A DNA stretch of 64,000 nucleotides from Chitinophaga pinensis (lineage in GTDB: Bacteria; Bacteroidota; Bacteroidia; NS11-12g; UBA9320). Position numbers and translations under genes: made by a program. Position 1 is the stretch's first letter, and every line of letters starts with the position of its first letter. The stretch spans positions 62,001-126,000 of the forward strand of contig CAMDGU010000001.1 in assembly GCA_945897885.1 (NCBI GenBank), written 5' to 3'. Positions 8,526 through 17,718 of the stretch are shown here, piece after piece. The notes beneath the pieces are model-generated. The model did not search any database. It was not told the origin of the DNA and worked only from the letters and a program-made list of their open reading frames with translations.

Positions 8526-9282
8526 TGATTATACACCATTTCTCCATTCCTCACTTTCACCAGATAAATTCCCGAAGCCACATCTAAATCTATGAGAGTA
8601 ACCTTTCCAACCCTTTCAACCCTTTCAACCATTTCTCCAACCGAATTAAAACCTCAATCAAAACGTCTTTTTCAGGATTATCAATTTCGATGGTAAAGTT
8701 TCCGGTGTTGGGGTTGGGGTAAATTTTGAAGCCATTAATTTTATTTTCAAACGTACTTCCTGTGACAAGATTTTTGCAGGTTTCAGAAATACATCCGCCA
8801 GTAGTTGCTACTTTAAGAAAAACATTCATATTGGTAGCAAGGGTTTTATATAAATGGATTGGATTTGCAGAGTTGGAGCTGTCTCCATCACCAAATAACC
8901 ATCGATGGTTTAAGTATTTCGATTGAAATGAGGTGAAAGTAACCTGCCTTCCACTTAAAGTATATTTTAAGTTAGAACCAGGCTCGGCATTAATATCAAT
9001 AGGTTTAACAATTGAGTCAAAACACCCATTTGTTAGCATTGCAATTAAAGTAACGTTAATCGTTTGGCTAACGCCACCAATTTTATAAAGGTGTTTGGGG
9101 CTTTCTTTTGTTGATGTACTACCATCTCCAAACCTCCATTAATAACTTGTAGCATTAATTGATTTGTTCACAAAAATTGCACTATCTCTTTCACAAACAT
9201 CATTTACCGTAAATATTGCCTGTCCAAAAATCATTTGACTAAGACTGAATGTTACAATTATTAGCAGGAATTTAGTTTTCAT
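8504..9282 (-). pseudogene. Decayed PKD-domain protein with T9SS C-terminal sorting domain
   Basis: Reading from ATG at 9282 gives a good signal peptide (MKTKFLLIIVTFS ... IFGQA) and a PKD-like domain, but a TAA stop falls inside the PKD core (SY-stop-WRFGDG, near 9135-9145). The frame then continues through a second PKD unit (HRWLFGDGDS) and the sorting-domain start (IYPNPNTGNFTIEI). Near 8645 a one-base loss relative to the paralogue at 43489-47778 shifts the frame; in the shifted frame the rest of the sorting domain is intact (NSVGEMVERVERVGKVTL ... SGIYLVKVRNGE) to a stop at 8504. Two lesions make it a pseudogene. The region between signal peptide and PKD is also very short, so an earlier internal deletion is likely. 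An open stretch at 8590-9039 is only its middle part. Confidence 0.85.
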
Positions 9283-9380
9283 AAATCATAAACTCTAAAA
9301 CAAACTTATGGTTAAAAATAGCTTTAAGCAATGCATTGAAAAATATGATCGTCTGCTAACAAATGAAATTCTATTTCGGT

Positions 9381-9414
9381 AACTTTTCCAAAGTTTGAAA
9401 ACTTTGGAAAAGTT
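9381..9414. terminator. Perfect 16-bp stem hairpin downstream of mutS2
   Basis: AACTTTTCCAAAGTTT (9381-9396) and its exact reverse complement (9399-9414) are separated by 2 nt. It lies 8 nt past the mutS2 stop (minus strand). No strong U-run follows, so factor-independent termination is plausible but not certain. Confidence 0.6.
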
Positions 9415-9422
9415 AACCATAG

Positions 9423-11789
9423 CTAACCTAATGTTACAATCGTAATCCCATCGCCACCAAAGTCGGCATGTTCGCTTTCCAGTTTTTTTATGTGGCTTAT
9501 TTTTTTGAGGTTTTCGCGTATCATCTTGCGGAGGATGCCATCGCCTTTGCCATGCAATATCCAAAGTTTGTCAATACTTAGTACTAAAGCATTGTCAACG
9601 GCTGTTATAACTTTTTGCAAGGCATCTTCGGTACTCATGCCCCGCACATCCAGCCGAGGGCTAAAATCCTGACTGATTTGGTTGTAATTATAACCCCCAA
9701 TGCGGGTTTTGGGTTTTGGGGCTTTGGATTGAGGAATAATTTCTATTTGGTCAAAATCGAGCCGCGATTTTATAAGGCCCATTTCTACCATTACTTTTTC
9801 CTTACCTACCTGTAATACTTTGCCAAGGGATTCATAGCCTTTAATTTTTATCAAGGTTCCAATTTCTATGTTTAGCAGAGGTTGAGGTTTAGGCTGAGGT
9901 TGAGACTGAGGTTCAGGTTTGAGTTCTTTTTCCGCCTCCACCAATTTACTGCGGATGGCTTTGGTTACTACCGGGTCGGCATTGGCGGTTTTTATATCCC
10001 TTATGGTTTTTTCAATCAGCTTATTGGTATTGCTTAATAAATCTTTAGCCTGCTGTTTGGCCTGAATCATAATGTCGGCTTTTTGTCCGGATAGTTTGGT
10101 TTTCAGTTCCTCATAATCCGCCATCAGTTTGTTCAGTCGGGCTTCTTTTTCTACCACCCGTTTTTCGGTTGACCGCAAATTTTGTATATCTTTTTCATAT
10201 TCCGAAAGGATTTCTTCCATCCGGTGCTGGCTTTTACCGGCCTTGGATTTGGCCCGTTCAATAATATCTTTGTTCAGTCCTGTTTTCTTGGCTAATTCAA
10301 TGGCAAAGGAGCTTCCGGGTTTGCCACTCACAAGCGTGTAAAGCGGTTCGTATTTTTCCAAATCATACAGCATGCTGCCGTTAATAAAACCTTCCGTTTG
10401 CCCGGCATAATTTTTAATATTGCTAAAATGGGAGGTGACTACCCCAAAGGCTTTGTTTGAATTTAAGCGTTCCAAAACGGCTTCGCCAATAGCTCCGCCA
10501 AATTGCGGATCGGTACCGCTGCCAAGTTCATCTATAAAAAAGAAAGTGTTTTTATCGGCAAAATTCACAAAGTGTTTCATTGCCGTTAGGTGGCTGCTGT
10601 AGGAACTCAGGTTGTTGTCAATACTTTGTCCGTCGCCAATATCTACCATCATATCTTTAAACAGGGTGTATTTGGAATTAGGGTAACTGCACACCAGCAA
10701 ACCGCATTGCAACATATAATGATTGAGAGCAATGGTTTTTAAAGCCACTGATTTTCCACCAGCATTGGGTCCTGAAATAACCATGATGCGGTTTTCAGTA
10801 TTCAGCGATAAATCCAGCGGGACGGGAGTTTGCCCCAGTTTTTTTAGTTTTAAATATAAAAGTGGGTGAAAGGTTTGTATCAGATGCAGTTCGTTGGTTG
10901 AGTTTATGACAGGTTTTACCGCATTTAATCTAATAGCAAGTTGAGCTTTGGCTCTTATAAAATCGGTGATAGTGATTTTCTTTAAGTATTCCTCTAAGTT
11001 AGGCAGCCAGGGCATTATTTTTAAAGTAATTTCCCTTAAAATCCGCTCTGTTTCACGCTGCCTCTCAAAATACAGATGCCTTAAACTATTGTTGGCTTCT
11101 ACAATTTCCACAGGTTCAATGTATAAAATATTCCCGCTGTTGGATTCATCATGAACCAAGCCTTTAATTTTTCGTTTATGCTCCGCAATGATTGGGATTA
11201 CAAGCCTTCCTTCTCTTATTGAAATATCCGTTTCACCTGCCCAGCCTTCGTCTTTGGCTTTTTTGAAAATAGAAACTAAACGCTTGTGAATATCCCGTTC
11301 GGTTTTACTAATGTCGCCCGAAATTTTAAGCAATTGGGGCGAAGCCGAAGGTTTAATTTTTCCGTTTTCATCGATGACAGTATCAATAAGTTTAAGAATA
11401 TCTTTTTTTATTTCAACCCCTGTATAAAGCGCAAATAACGTTGGGTATTTTTCTTCCCGTTTTTTAAAGTAAACGGTAATCTGCTCAATTAAGCGGCAGA
11501 TTTGGCGAATATTGTGCAGCTCATTTTCGGTAAGATGCATTCCTTCAATAGTCAGTTTATGAAGGGTGCTCGAAATGTCGAGGTAATTATCGGAAGGAAA
11601 GGTTTCGTCTTCGGTAATCAGTTTTTTAAACTCGGCGGTTTGGTTTATCCAAAGTTGTATAGTTTTGGCATTAAATGAAAATGCCATTTTTTCAACCATT
11701 GCTTCACCCATTGGGCTAAGGCAATGCTCAGCCAGCAATTGGCGAATGGTATCAAAACCTATTTTTATTTCTAAATCACGTGGGTACAA
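9423..11789 (-). CDS. mutS2: MutS2 family ATPase/endonuclease with Smr domain
   Basis: MutS2 paralogue: suppresses homologous recombination and/or rescues collided ribosomes, depending on species; cytoplasmic. 788 residues, usual length. Order: MutS core/clamp helices (1-300), ATPase domain with Walker A GPNAGGKSVALKTI and Walker B FFIDELGSGTDPQ, a long charged coiled coil (about 520-620), a KOW-like segment (GTLIKIKGYESLGKVL), and a C-terminal Smr domain (LDVRG, then HGKGDGILRKMI). A Pro/Gln-rich linker (PEPQSQPQPKPQP) precedes the KOW-like part. The only suitable start is TTG at 11789, since the N-terminus YPRDLEIKIGFDTIR already matches the family. It is followed by a long hairpin. Confidence 0.93.
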   Translation of the reverse strand: MYPRDLEIKIGFDTIRQLLAEHCLSPMGEAMVEKMAFSFNAKTIQLWINQTAEFKKLITEDETFPSDNYLDISSTLHKLTIEGMHLTENELHNIRQICRLIEQITVYFKKREEKYPTLFALYTGVEIKKDILKLIDTVIDENGKIKPSASPQLLKISGDISKTERDIHKRLVSIFKKAKDEGWAGETDISIREGRLVIPIIAEHKRKIKGLVHDESNSGNILYIEPVEIVEANNSLRHLYFERQRETERILREITLKIMPWLPNLEEYLKKITITDFIRAKAQLAIRLNAVKPVINSTNELHLIQTFHPLLYLKLKKLGQTPVPLDLSLNTENRIMVISGPNAGGKSVALKTIALNHYMLQCGLLVCSYPNSKYTLFKDMMVDIGDGQSIDNNLSSYSSHLTAMKHFVNFADKNTFFFIDELGSGTDPQFGGAIGEAVLERLNSNKAFGVVTSHFSNIKNYAGQTEGFINGSMLYDLEKYEPLYTLVSGKPGSSFAIELAKKTGLNKDIIERAKSKAGKSQHRMEEILSEYEKDIQNLRSTEKRVVEKEARLNKLMADYEELKTKLSGQKADIMIQAKQQAKDLLSNTNKLIEKTIRDIKTANADPVVTKAIRSKLVEAEKELKPEPQSQPQPKPQPLLNIEIGTLIKIKGYESLGKVLQVGKEKVMVEMGLIKSRLDFDQIEIIPQSKAPKPKTRIGGYNYNQISQDFSPRLDVRGMSTEDALQKVITAVDNALVLSIDKLWILHGKGDGILRKMIRENLKKISHIKKLESEHADFGGDGITIVTLG

Positions 11790-11796
11790 AATAGAT

Positions 11797-11935
11797 ATTA
11801 GATTTTTAGATATGAGTACAGAGAAATGTGATAATTAGTATTAATTGATGGTGGGATTTGATTAAATATTTATATTTTATTTAGCTGTAACATTTCTCTG
11901 TACTCAAAATCTCAGTACTCAAAATCTAATTTTCT
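11797..11935. repeat. Intergenic inverted repeat between DUF4296 gene and mutS2
   Basis: GAGTACAGAGAAATGT (11814-11829) has an exact reverse complement at 11890-11905, and outer parts (ATTAGATTTTTAGATAT on the left, AAAATCTAAT on the right) extend the pairing. The outer word TTAGATTTTTAGA also occurs in the inverted repeat at 40814-40904. It lies between two genes read in the same direction, so it is not simply a shared end-of-convergent-genes terminator. Confidence 0.75.
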
Positions 11936-12261
11936 AAACGGTTCAAATTCTCAATCACGGTTTCCATCATTTTGGCAAAATCTTCCGGATGATTGCTGTA
12001 ATATTTAAAGCTTGAATCCATTTGCCATTTTTCAATCTTTTGATTTTTGTATATAAACTGGTAGGAGCTATCAATCAAAACTTTGGTATCGTATCCATAT
12101 TTTTTTAAAACTTTTTCATTGCCTTCGGCCAACACAATATCTGTTAGCACATTTATCATTTTTTTTTCGGGCAAATGATAGCCTGAGTGTGCTTTTACTT
12201 CTTTTTCTTTGCAGGCAGCAAATGTAAGTATCCCAATAAGCAAACAACCTATAAATTTCAT
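11926..12261 (-). CDS. DUF4296 domain lipoprotein
   Basis: 111-residue lipoprotein: signal peptide with lipobox LTFAAC (Cys17) followed by a small all-helical domain. The pattern LPEKKMINVLTDIVLAEG near the N-terminus and FKYYSNHPEDFAKMMETVIENLN at the C-terminus is that of the Bacteroidetes-specific DUF4296 family, function unknown. Anchored in a membrane facing the periplasm or the surface. A TACTTTTG -7 element lies 6 nt before the ATG, predicting a leaderless transcript; the divergent yggS starts 16 nt away. The downstream stop overlaps the right arm of the inverted repeat before mutS2. Confidence 0.85.
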   Translation of the reverse strand: MKFIGCLLIGILTFAACKEKEVKAHSGYHLPEKKMINVLTDIVLAEGNEKVLKKYGYDTKVLIDSSYQFIYKNQKIEKWQMDSSFKYYSNHPEDFAKMMETVIENLNRLEN

Positions 12262-12267
12262 TTGTTA

Positions 12268-12275
12268 CAAAAGTA
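12268..12275 (-). promoter_or_regulatory. -7 promoter element (TACTTTTG) for the DUF4296 gene
   Basis: Exact TAnnTTTG on the minus strand, 6 nt before the ATG at 12261. It lies within the 16 bp that separate this gene from the divergent yggS start (12278). Confidence 0.6.
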
Positions 12276-12277
12276 CG

Positions 12278-12925
12278 ATGATTAAGCAAAACCTTGAGAA
12301 AATAAAACAGCAATTGCCTTCAAATGTTCAATTAGTTGTGGTTTCCAAATTTAGACCTATTGAGCAATTGAAAGAAGTTTACGAATCAGGAGAACGTGAA
12401 TTTGCTGAAAACCGGGTTCAGGAAATGGTAACTAAGTATGAAGCTTTGCCAAAAGATATCAATTGGCATTTAATAGGGCATTTGCAAACCAATAAAGTAA
12501 AATATATAGCTCCGTTTGTAAGCCTGATTCATTCAGTGGATAGCCTTGAACTGGCGCAGGAAATAAGTAAACAAGCGCTAAAAAATAATCGCATCATTCC
12601 AATATTATTGCAGGTTCATGTGGCGCAAGAAGATTCAAAATTTGGTTTAAAACCCGAGATGGTTGAAACTGTGTGCAAGCAAATAATAGAGTTGCCTAAT
12701 GTAAAAATTAAAGGAGTAATGGGAATGGCGACTTTTACCGAAGATGAAATTTTAATAAAAAAGGAATTTAGGCAATTGAAAGGTATTTTTGATGACTTGA
12801 AGGAAACCAATTTTAAGAATGAGGAAAATTTTAATACCGTATCAATGGGGATGAGCGGTGATTATAAATTGGCGGTAGAAGAGGGGAGCACCCTTGTAAG
12901 AATTGGCAGTTTGGTGTTTGAGTAA
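12278..12925 (+). CDS. YggS/PLPBP family pyridoxal 5'-phosphate homeostasis protein
   Basis: Single-domain PLP-binding TIM-barrel protein that buffers free PLP and affects amino- and keto-acid balance; no firm catalytic activity is known. 215 residues. The PLP lysine is Lys24 in LVVVSKFRP; FAENRVQE, WHLIGHLQTNK, HSVDS, and the C-terminal SMGMSGDY and STLVRIGS motifs are all present. An in-frame ATG 69 nt further upstream would run through the divergent DUF4296 gene and its promoter, so I use ATG 12278. Convergent with the cytochrome peroxidase gene (5-nt gap). Confidence 0.93.
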   Translation: MIKQNLEKIKQQLPSNVQLVVVSKFRPIEQLKEVYESGEREFAENRVQEMVTKYEALPKDINWHLIGHLQTNKVKYIAPFVSLIHSVDSLELAQEISKQALKNNRIIPILLQVHVAQEDSKFGLKPEMVETVCKQIIELPNVKIKGVMGMATFTEDEILIKKEFRQLKGIFDDLKETNFKNEENFNTVSMGMSGDYKLAVEEGSTLVRIGSLVFE

Positions 12926-12930
12926 AAAAG

Positions 12931-14028
12931 CTATTTGCTATATTGAGGATTGGTATTTACCGATTCATCAACTAGCCCGTTAATAAAAGTAATAATATCC
13001 TGCTTGTCTTGTTCTGTCCATCGGCGAGGAGTCGGTTTGCCTGTAAAATTATCAAAGTGTTTTTTTAGGTTGGGGTCTAAATAAAAATTTGTTGTTGGAT
13101 CAAAATGAAATCCGGTATCATAAAAATCGATAACATCTCGCAAGGTTTTAAACCTTCCGTCGTGCATATATGGGGCAGTGTATTTAATATTAATCAAGGC
13201 TGGTACTTTAAATTTTCCAAGATCCTCCGGATTTCGGGATACTGCATATAAACCAGGGTTGTTAATAGCATTTTTATTTAAACCATTATTGGCAAATTTA
13301 AAATTAGTCATAAAATTCCCCAATTCATGACAATGAAAACAGTCTCCCTTTTTTTCGTCTAAAAAAACCATTAAGCCTCTTTTTTCAGCCGCATTTAATT
13401 TTGAAGTATCTAAAGATTTTGGAGTACTGGCAATGATAGTTCGCATGAACTGGGCTATGGCTTTGGCTGTGTTATCAAAGGTTATACTTCCTTCGCCAAA
13501 AGCTGCCGTAAACATGTTTTTATATTCTTTTGAGTTATTGAGTTCAATTAATAACTCACTCAAATCCTGATTCATTTCATTTTGACTGGTAATTGGATGA
13601 AAAACTAATTCTTCCAATGTTTTTGCTCTACCATCCCAAAACCAAGCTGAGGCATAACCAACATTAAGTATCGGCATAGAATTTCGGTCACCCAAAACAC
13701 CGGTAACTCCTCTGCTAAAACTAATGCCTGAATCAATAAAAGATGCACTTTGCTGATGACAAGTGACACAGGCTTGTTTATTATTGCTGGAAAGTAAAGG
13801 GTCGTAAAATAATTTTTTACCTAAGGCTACCCCTTCATTGGTCATCGGATTTGATTTCGGTATCCGCATGGATGGAAATGAGGCCGGTAAATTAAATTTA
13901 TAAGGTGTCGGATTATAGTTTTGAGGAGTAATGGAATCATTTAGTTGAACATCTTTTTTACATCCAATTAGCCAAATAAAAATAAATAAACAGGCAAGAA
14001 ACAAAATACTTTTTCTTTGAGAAATCAT
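12931..14028 (-). CDS. Di-haem cytochrome c peroxidase / MauG family lipoprotein
   Basis: Periplasmic c-type di-haem enzyme of the bacterial cytochrome c peroxidase/MauG superfamily, reducing H2O2 or oxidising a protein partner. Two CXXCH haem sites: CVTCH near residue 87 and CFHCH near residue 228; the motif WFWDGRAKTLEE and the PYMHDGRF segment are typical of the family. The N-terminus is a lipoprotein signal with lipobox LIGC followed by KK. I choose ATG 14028; a GTG two codons upstream (14034) is equally in frame. 365 residues, normal for the family. Stand-alone, divergent from the TonB receptor gene. Substrate cannot be told from sequence. Confidence 0.9.
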   Translation of the reverse strand: MISQRKSILFLACLFIFIWLIGCKKDVQLNDSITPQNYNPTPYKFNLPASFPSMRIPKSNPMTNEGVALGKKLFYDPLLSSNNKQACVTCHQQSASFIDSGISFSRGVTGVLGDRNSMPILNVGYASAWFWDGRAKTLEELVFHPITSQNEMNQDLSELLIELNNSKEYKNMFTAAFGEGSITFDNTAKAIAQFMRTIIASTPKSLDTSKLNAAEKRGLMVFLDEKKGDCFHCHELGNFMTNFKFANNGLNKNAINNPGLYAVSRNPEDLGKFKVPALINIKYTAPYMHDGRFKTLRDVIDFYDTGFHFDPTTNFYLDPNLKKHFDNFTGKPTPRRWTEQDKQDIITFINGLVDESVNTNPQYSK

Positions 14029-14129
14029 AACCACTTACAATTTTACAAAATAATGGTGAATTATACCAAACCGGTGTATAATTTATGACCCTCATTCCAT
14101 AATTATTGAATAAATTGCGGCCCAATTAA

Positions 14130-16442
14130 ATGAGGTTTATTTACACGTTTTGTGCCGTTTTTTTTGGATTAATTTCTTTTGCACAAAAGGCTGAATTAAG
14201 GGGGTTTGTGTATAACAAAAAGACAGGAGATCCTGTTGCTTTCGCCAATGTTTTTATAAAGGAAACTTACCAAGGAACAAATACCGACGAGGATGGATTA
14301 TTTGTTTTATCAAAACTAAATCCTGGAACCTACCACCTAGTAACTAAGGCTTTGGGCTTTGATTCCTCTTCTATTGAAATTACCCTTACGGTAGGTAAAT
14401 TATTAACCAAAAATATTTTATTAAATGAAACGGGGATAGATTTATCTGAGGTAAACATTTCAGCCGAAAGGCAAAAGAAAAAGAAGGATGTTTATATTTC
14501 TGTAACTAATATCACCTCAAAAGAATTAAAAATGATACCAACGATTGGAGGCGAGCCTGATTTGGTTCAGTTTCTTCAGGTTTTGCCGGGGGTTGTTTTT
14601 TCCGGCGATCAGGGCGGTCAGTTGTATATAAGAGGTGGTTCACCCATTATGAACAAAGTGTTATTGGATGGAATGACTCTGTACAATCCATTTCATTCCA
14701 TTGGTTTGTTTTCGGTTTTTGATTCGGATATTTTAAAAAGTACGGATGTTTACAGTGCCGGTTTTGGGGCTGAATATGGAGGAAGAATATCGGCAATAGT
14801 AGATGTTAAAACGCGTGATGGTGATAAGAATGCCGTGAAAGGAAAGGTTAATTTAAACACGTTTACTTCAAAATTCATGTTGGAAGGTCCTTTAAAAAAG
14901 TTTAATCCTGAAGATGGTAGTAGCAGCAGTTTTATCGTTTCGTATAAAAATTCATTCTTAGATAAATCATCCAAAGTACTTTACAAATATGTGGGTGATA
15001 ATAAACTACCATATTCCTTTGAAGATTTGTATGGCAAGGTTTCTTTTAATAGTTCATCAGGCTCAAAAATAAATTTCTTCGGATTTCATCATAAGGATAA
15101 TGTAGATTTTAAAGATGCGTCAAAATATGGTTGGGTATCGAAGGGTTTTGGTAGTAAATTTTTTCTTTTGCCCCAAGGTTCAAGTACCCTCATTAATGCC
15201 ACATTTACTTGGAGCAATTATGATATGACCCAAAAGGAAGCGGATGCCAAGCCGCGAAGTTCTGGTATCAATGGGTTTTATGCCGGGATGAATTTTACCA
15301 ATTATATTGGGAATGACGAATTTCAGTATGGGATTGAAATAAATGGGTTTAGAACAAATTTTAATCTTTATAATTCGGCAAACAGAGCGATTACTCAATA
15401 CGAAAACACCACCGAACTAAATGGATTTGCCAGATATAAATTAATAAGGATGAAGAAAAAGCTGATTTTGGAGCCAAGTTTTAGATTTCAATATTACGCT
15501 TCATTCAGTGATTTTAGCCCTGAACCAAGATTGCGAGCCAAATATAATTATAGCCGTCGCTTTAGATTTAAAGGAGCCACAGGATTGTATTCTCAAAATT
15601 TGATGAGTGCTACAAGTGATCGTGATGTTGTTAACTTGTTTTATGGTTTTTTGTCAGGTCCCGAAGAGTATCCGCAGCAAGTTGGAAATAAAACATTTAA
15701 TAGCCGTTTGCAAAAGTCAGTTCATGGCGTTGTTGGTTTTGAATACGATTTGAATAAAGAAAATGAATTTAATTTTGAAGTATATATCAAAGAATTTACA
15801 CAGCTAACTAATGTAAACCGTGATAAGATATTTGATGACAATACTGAAAACCAAAAGCAACCCTGGTATTTAAGAAACGACTATATAGGTGAAACCGGAA
15901 GGGCGTATGGATTTGATTTAACTTACAAGGCCAGTTATGACAGACTTTATTTTTGGGGTGTATATTCTTACAATAATGTGTCAAGATATGATGGGCTAAA
16001 AACCTATCAGCCACATTTTGACAGAAGGCATAACGTTAATATTTTAGGGACCTATAAATTTTTAAGGGATGAGTCTTTAACTGTAAGTGCCCGTTGGAAT
16101 TTAGGTTCAGGATTTCCATTCACACAAACGCAGGGTTATTATGAATATATTGATTTTAAAAATGGAGCAACCACTGATTATACGAATGCTAATGGTCAAT
16201 TAGGTGTTATTTATGCCGGTCAAAATTTAGGCCGTTTGCCATATTATCATCGATTAGATGTATCTGCAACTAAGGTATTTAAAGTAAAACAAAGTAATGG
16301 TACTACCCGAAATATTGAGGCCATATTCAGTTGCACCAATGTTTATAATCGGGCGAATATATTTTATTTTGACAGAGTAAAATATAAGCGAGTTGATCAA
16401 TTGCCTATACTTCCGAGTTTGGCAGTAAGTTATTCGTTTTAG
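14130..16442 (+). CDS. TonB-dependent receptor with carboxypeptidase-regulatory-like N-terminal domain
   Basis: Outer-membrane active transporter driven by TonB-ExbBD. 770 residues, complete. Signal peptide to about residue 19 (FGLISFAQ); carboxypeptidase-D regulatory-like beta-sandwich, residues 22-105 (GFVYNKKTGDPVAFANVFI, YQGTNTDEDGLF); plug domain from about 112 (VQFLQVLPGV, LYIRGGSP, LLDGMTLYNP); 22-strand-type barrel to a C-terminal Phe (AVSYSF). No SusD partner follows, so it is not a classic glycan-utilisation pair. No signalling extension, so it is unlikely to talk directly to the nearby ECF sigma factor. Substrate unknown. A weak TAAATTG-like element precedes the ATG. Confidence 0.92.
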   Translation: MRFIYTFCAVFFGLISFAQKAELRGFVYNKKTGDPVAFANVFIKETYQGTNTDEDGLFVLSKLNPGTYHLVTKALGFDSSSIEITLTVGKLLTKNILLNETGIDLSEVNISAERQKKKKDVYISVTNITSKELKMIPTIGGEPDLVQFLQVLPGVVFSGDQGGQLYIRGGSPIMNKVLLDGMTLYNPFHSIGLFSVFDSDILKSTDVYSAGFGAEYGGRISAIVDVKTRDGDKNAVKGKVNLNTFTSKFMLEGPLKKFNPEDGSSSSFIVSYKNSFLDKSSKVLYKYVGDNKLPYSFEDLYGKVSFNSSSGSKINFFGFHHKDNVDFKDASKYGWVSKGFGSKFFLLPQGSSTLINATFTWSNYDMTQKEADAKPRSSGINGFYAGMNFTNYIGNDEFQYGIEINGFRTNFNLYNSANRAITQYENTTELNGFARYKLIRMKKKLILEPSFRFQYYASFSDFSPEPRLRAKYNYSRRFRFKGATGLYSQNLMSATSDRDVVNLFYGFLSGPEEYPQQVGNKTFNSRLQKSVHGVVGFEYDLNKENEFNFEVYIKEFTQLTNVNRDKIFDDNTENQKQPWYLRNDYIGETGRAYGFDLTYKASYDRLYFWGVYSYNNVSRYDGLKTYQPHFDRRHNVNILGTYKFLRDESLTVSARWNLGSGFPFTQTQGYYEYIDFKNGATTDYTNANGQLGVIYAGQNLGRLPYYHRLDVSATKVFKVKQSNGTTRNIEAIFSCTNVYNRANIFYFDRVKYKRVDQLPILPSLAVSYSF

Positions 16443-16459
16443 TTAATCAGATTTTTTAA

Positions 16460-16696
16460 TTAAAAAATCTTTTCTCTTTGCGATAAGGCCGATACTTCCA
16501 TAATAATTTTAACAGAAGTATCATTTGGTTCAAACCGTTCGGTTTTCAATTGGTTTATTACCGAAAGCAAAGACCTATGTAAATCTTGCAAGTTTTTATC
16601 AGTAATAAGGGCTGACTTAATTTCGGCATCCAAAGCATCATTTGCTTCGCCGTAAATAAATAGAATTAGATCGTCTTCAGAAAAAGTAATGCTCAT
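16460..16696 (-). CDS. Small protein downstream of ECF sigma factor, possible anti-sigma-like partner
   Basis: 78 residues from ATG 16696 (a TTG ten codons upstream at 16726 is possible but adds a non-conserved leader). No TM helix, signal or zinc motif. The opening FSEDDLILFIYGEANDALDAEIKSALITD resembles the N-terminal helix-turn of small anti-sigma proteins (LYxYGEL...E), but without a C-terminal membrane part. It lies 112 nt downstream of, and on the same strand as, the ECF sigma gene, which suggests co-transcription. Function is inference; I do not recognise the family with certainty. Confidence 0.6.
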   Translation of the reverse strand: MSITFSEDDLILFIYGEANDALDAEIKSALITDKNLQDLHRSLLSVINQLKTERFEPNDTSVKIIMEVSALSQREKIF

Positions 16697-16808
16697 ATCA
16701 TATGCTATTTTAAAATTTAACTTCAATTATACAAACGCATGTAAAACAAGGTTCGTATAATTGAATATTAAATAAATTATAAATAGCTGAAATATAGTGT
16801 GATAAAAA

Positions 16809-17390
16809 TTATCGAAGGCTTAAAGAGTTCTCTTCAATCATTTTTCTTAGATTTTGTAAAGCATAACGCATCCTTCCCAAAGAGGTATTAATACTAACGT
16901 GAGTTATGTCTGAAATTTCTTTAAAACTAAGGTCTCCATAGTGCCGCAAAACCAAAACTTCCTGCTGCTCTTTTGGCAATTGTTTAATAAGCTCTCTTAC
17001 CTTGGCTTCATTTTGGCTTTGGATTATTTGCTCCTCCCTGTTATCATCAAAAATGGGAAGATTTTTAAAAATGTCTTCACCACCTGAGTTGGTGATTTTT
17101 GGCATTTTACTGGTTTTTCTAAAATAATCAATAGAAAGATTTCGCGCAATTGTCATTACCCAGGGCAAGTATTTACCTTCTTCGGTATATTGCTCTGATT
17201 TGAGGGTTTTAATTACTTTAATAAAAGTTTCCTGAAAAATATCTTCAGCTATATATCTGTCGTTTACTATCAGATAAATAGTGGTGAACACTTTTGATTT
17301 GTACCTTTTAAGTAGCATTTCAAAACACGCCTCATTACCACTGCGGTAATTTTTAATCAACTGTTGATCCGAAATTTGATAATTCTTCAT
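16809..17390 (-). CDS. RNA polymerase sigma factor, ECF subfamily
   Basis: Group 4 sigma-70 factor, 193 residues. Region 2 (residues about 22-92) contains IAEDIFQETFIKVIKTL and the promoter-melting part ARNLSIDYFRK; region 4 (about 125-185) contains LPKEQQEVLVLRHYGDLSFKEISDITHVSINTSLGRMRYA, a helix-turn-helix. Short acidic linker between. Preceded by a long AT-rich leader with no obvious own ECF-type promoter. The likely regulatory partner is the small ORF downstream. Targets unknown. Confidence 0.92.
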   Translation of the reverse strand: MKNYQISDQQLIKNYRSGNEACFEMLLKRYKSKVFTTIYLIVNDRYIAEDIFQETFIKVIKTLKSEQYTEEGKYLPWVMTIARNLSIDYFRKTSKMPKITNSGGEDIFKNLPIFDDNREEQIIQSQNEAKVRELIKQLPKEQQEVLVLRHYGDLSFKEISDITHVSINTSLGRMRYALQNLRKMIEENSLSLR

Positions 17391-17718
17391 AATACCTGCT
17401 TTTTTTAAAAACGTAATAAAATCCTAAGAGCCTATTTTTCGGCATTTTTTAAATAAGATTTTGAGTAGAAGTTTTACGTATAAGCGGTATCGATTTTTGA
17501 ATTATAGTGCTAATATCGACTATATTTTTAAAAACCAAAATTATTTTTTTAATAATTTATTATTTTTTTAATAAAAGTTGCTTTTTTTACGCAAAAAATC
17601 CATGTTTTAGAGGCTTTAATATAAATGTCATGCAAGTGTCATTAGAAGTTTCTTCATTGGAAGGCATTTAGTATTTTTAGGAAAAATCGTAATACTATAA
17701 TCTATCAATTATAAAATT
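17391..17718. other. AT-rich intergenic region, nothing recognised
   Basis: 328 bp between the divergent ECF sigma gene and a decayed secreted gene. It contains long A/T runs (around 17540-17580, alternating TTATTATTTTTTTAATAA words) but no ORF, RNA motif or clean promoter that I can support. Confidence 0.6.

Noticed and set aside
12209..12277. Longer start for the YggS-like gene
   Set aside because: It would overlap the divergent DUF4296 gene and its promoter; the family N-terminus fits ATG 12278.
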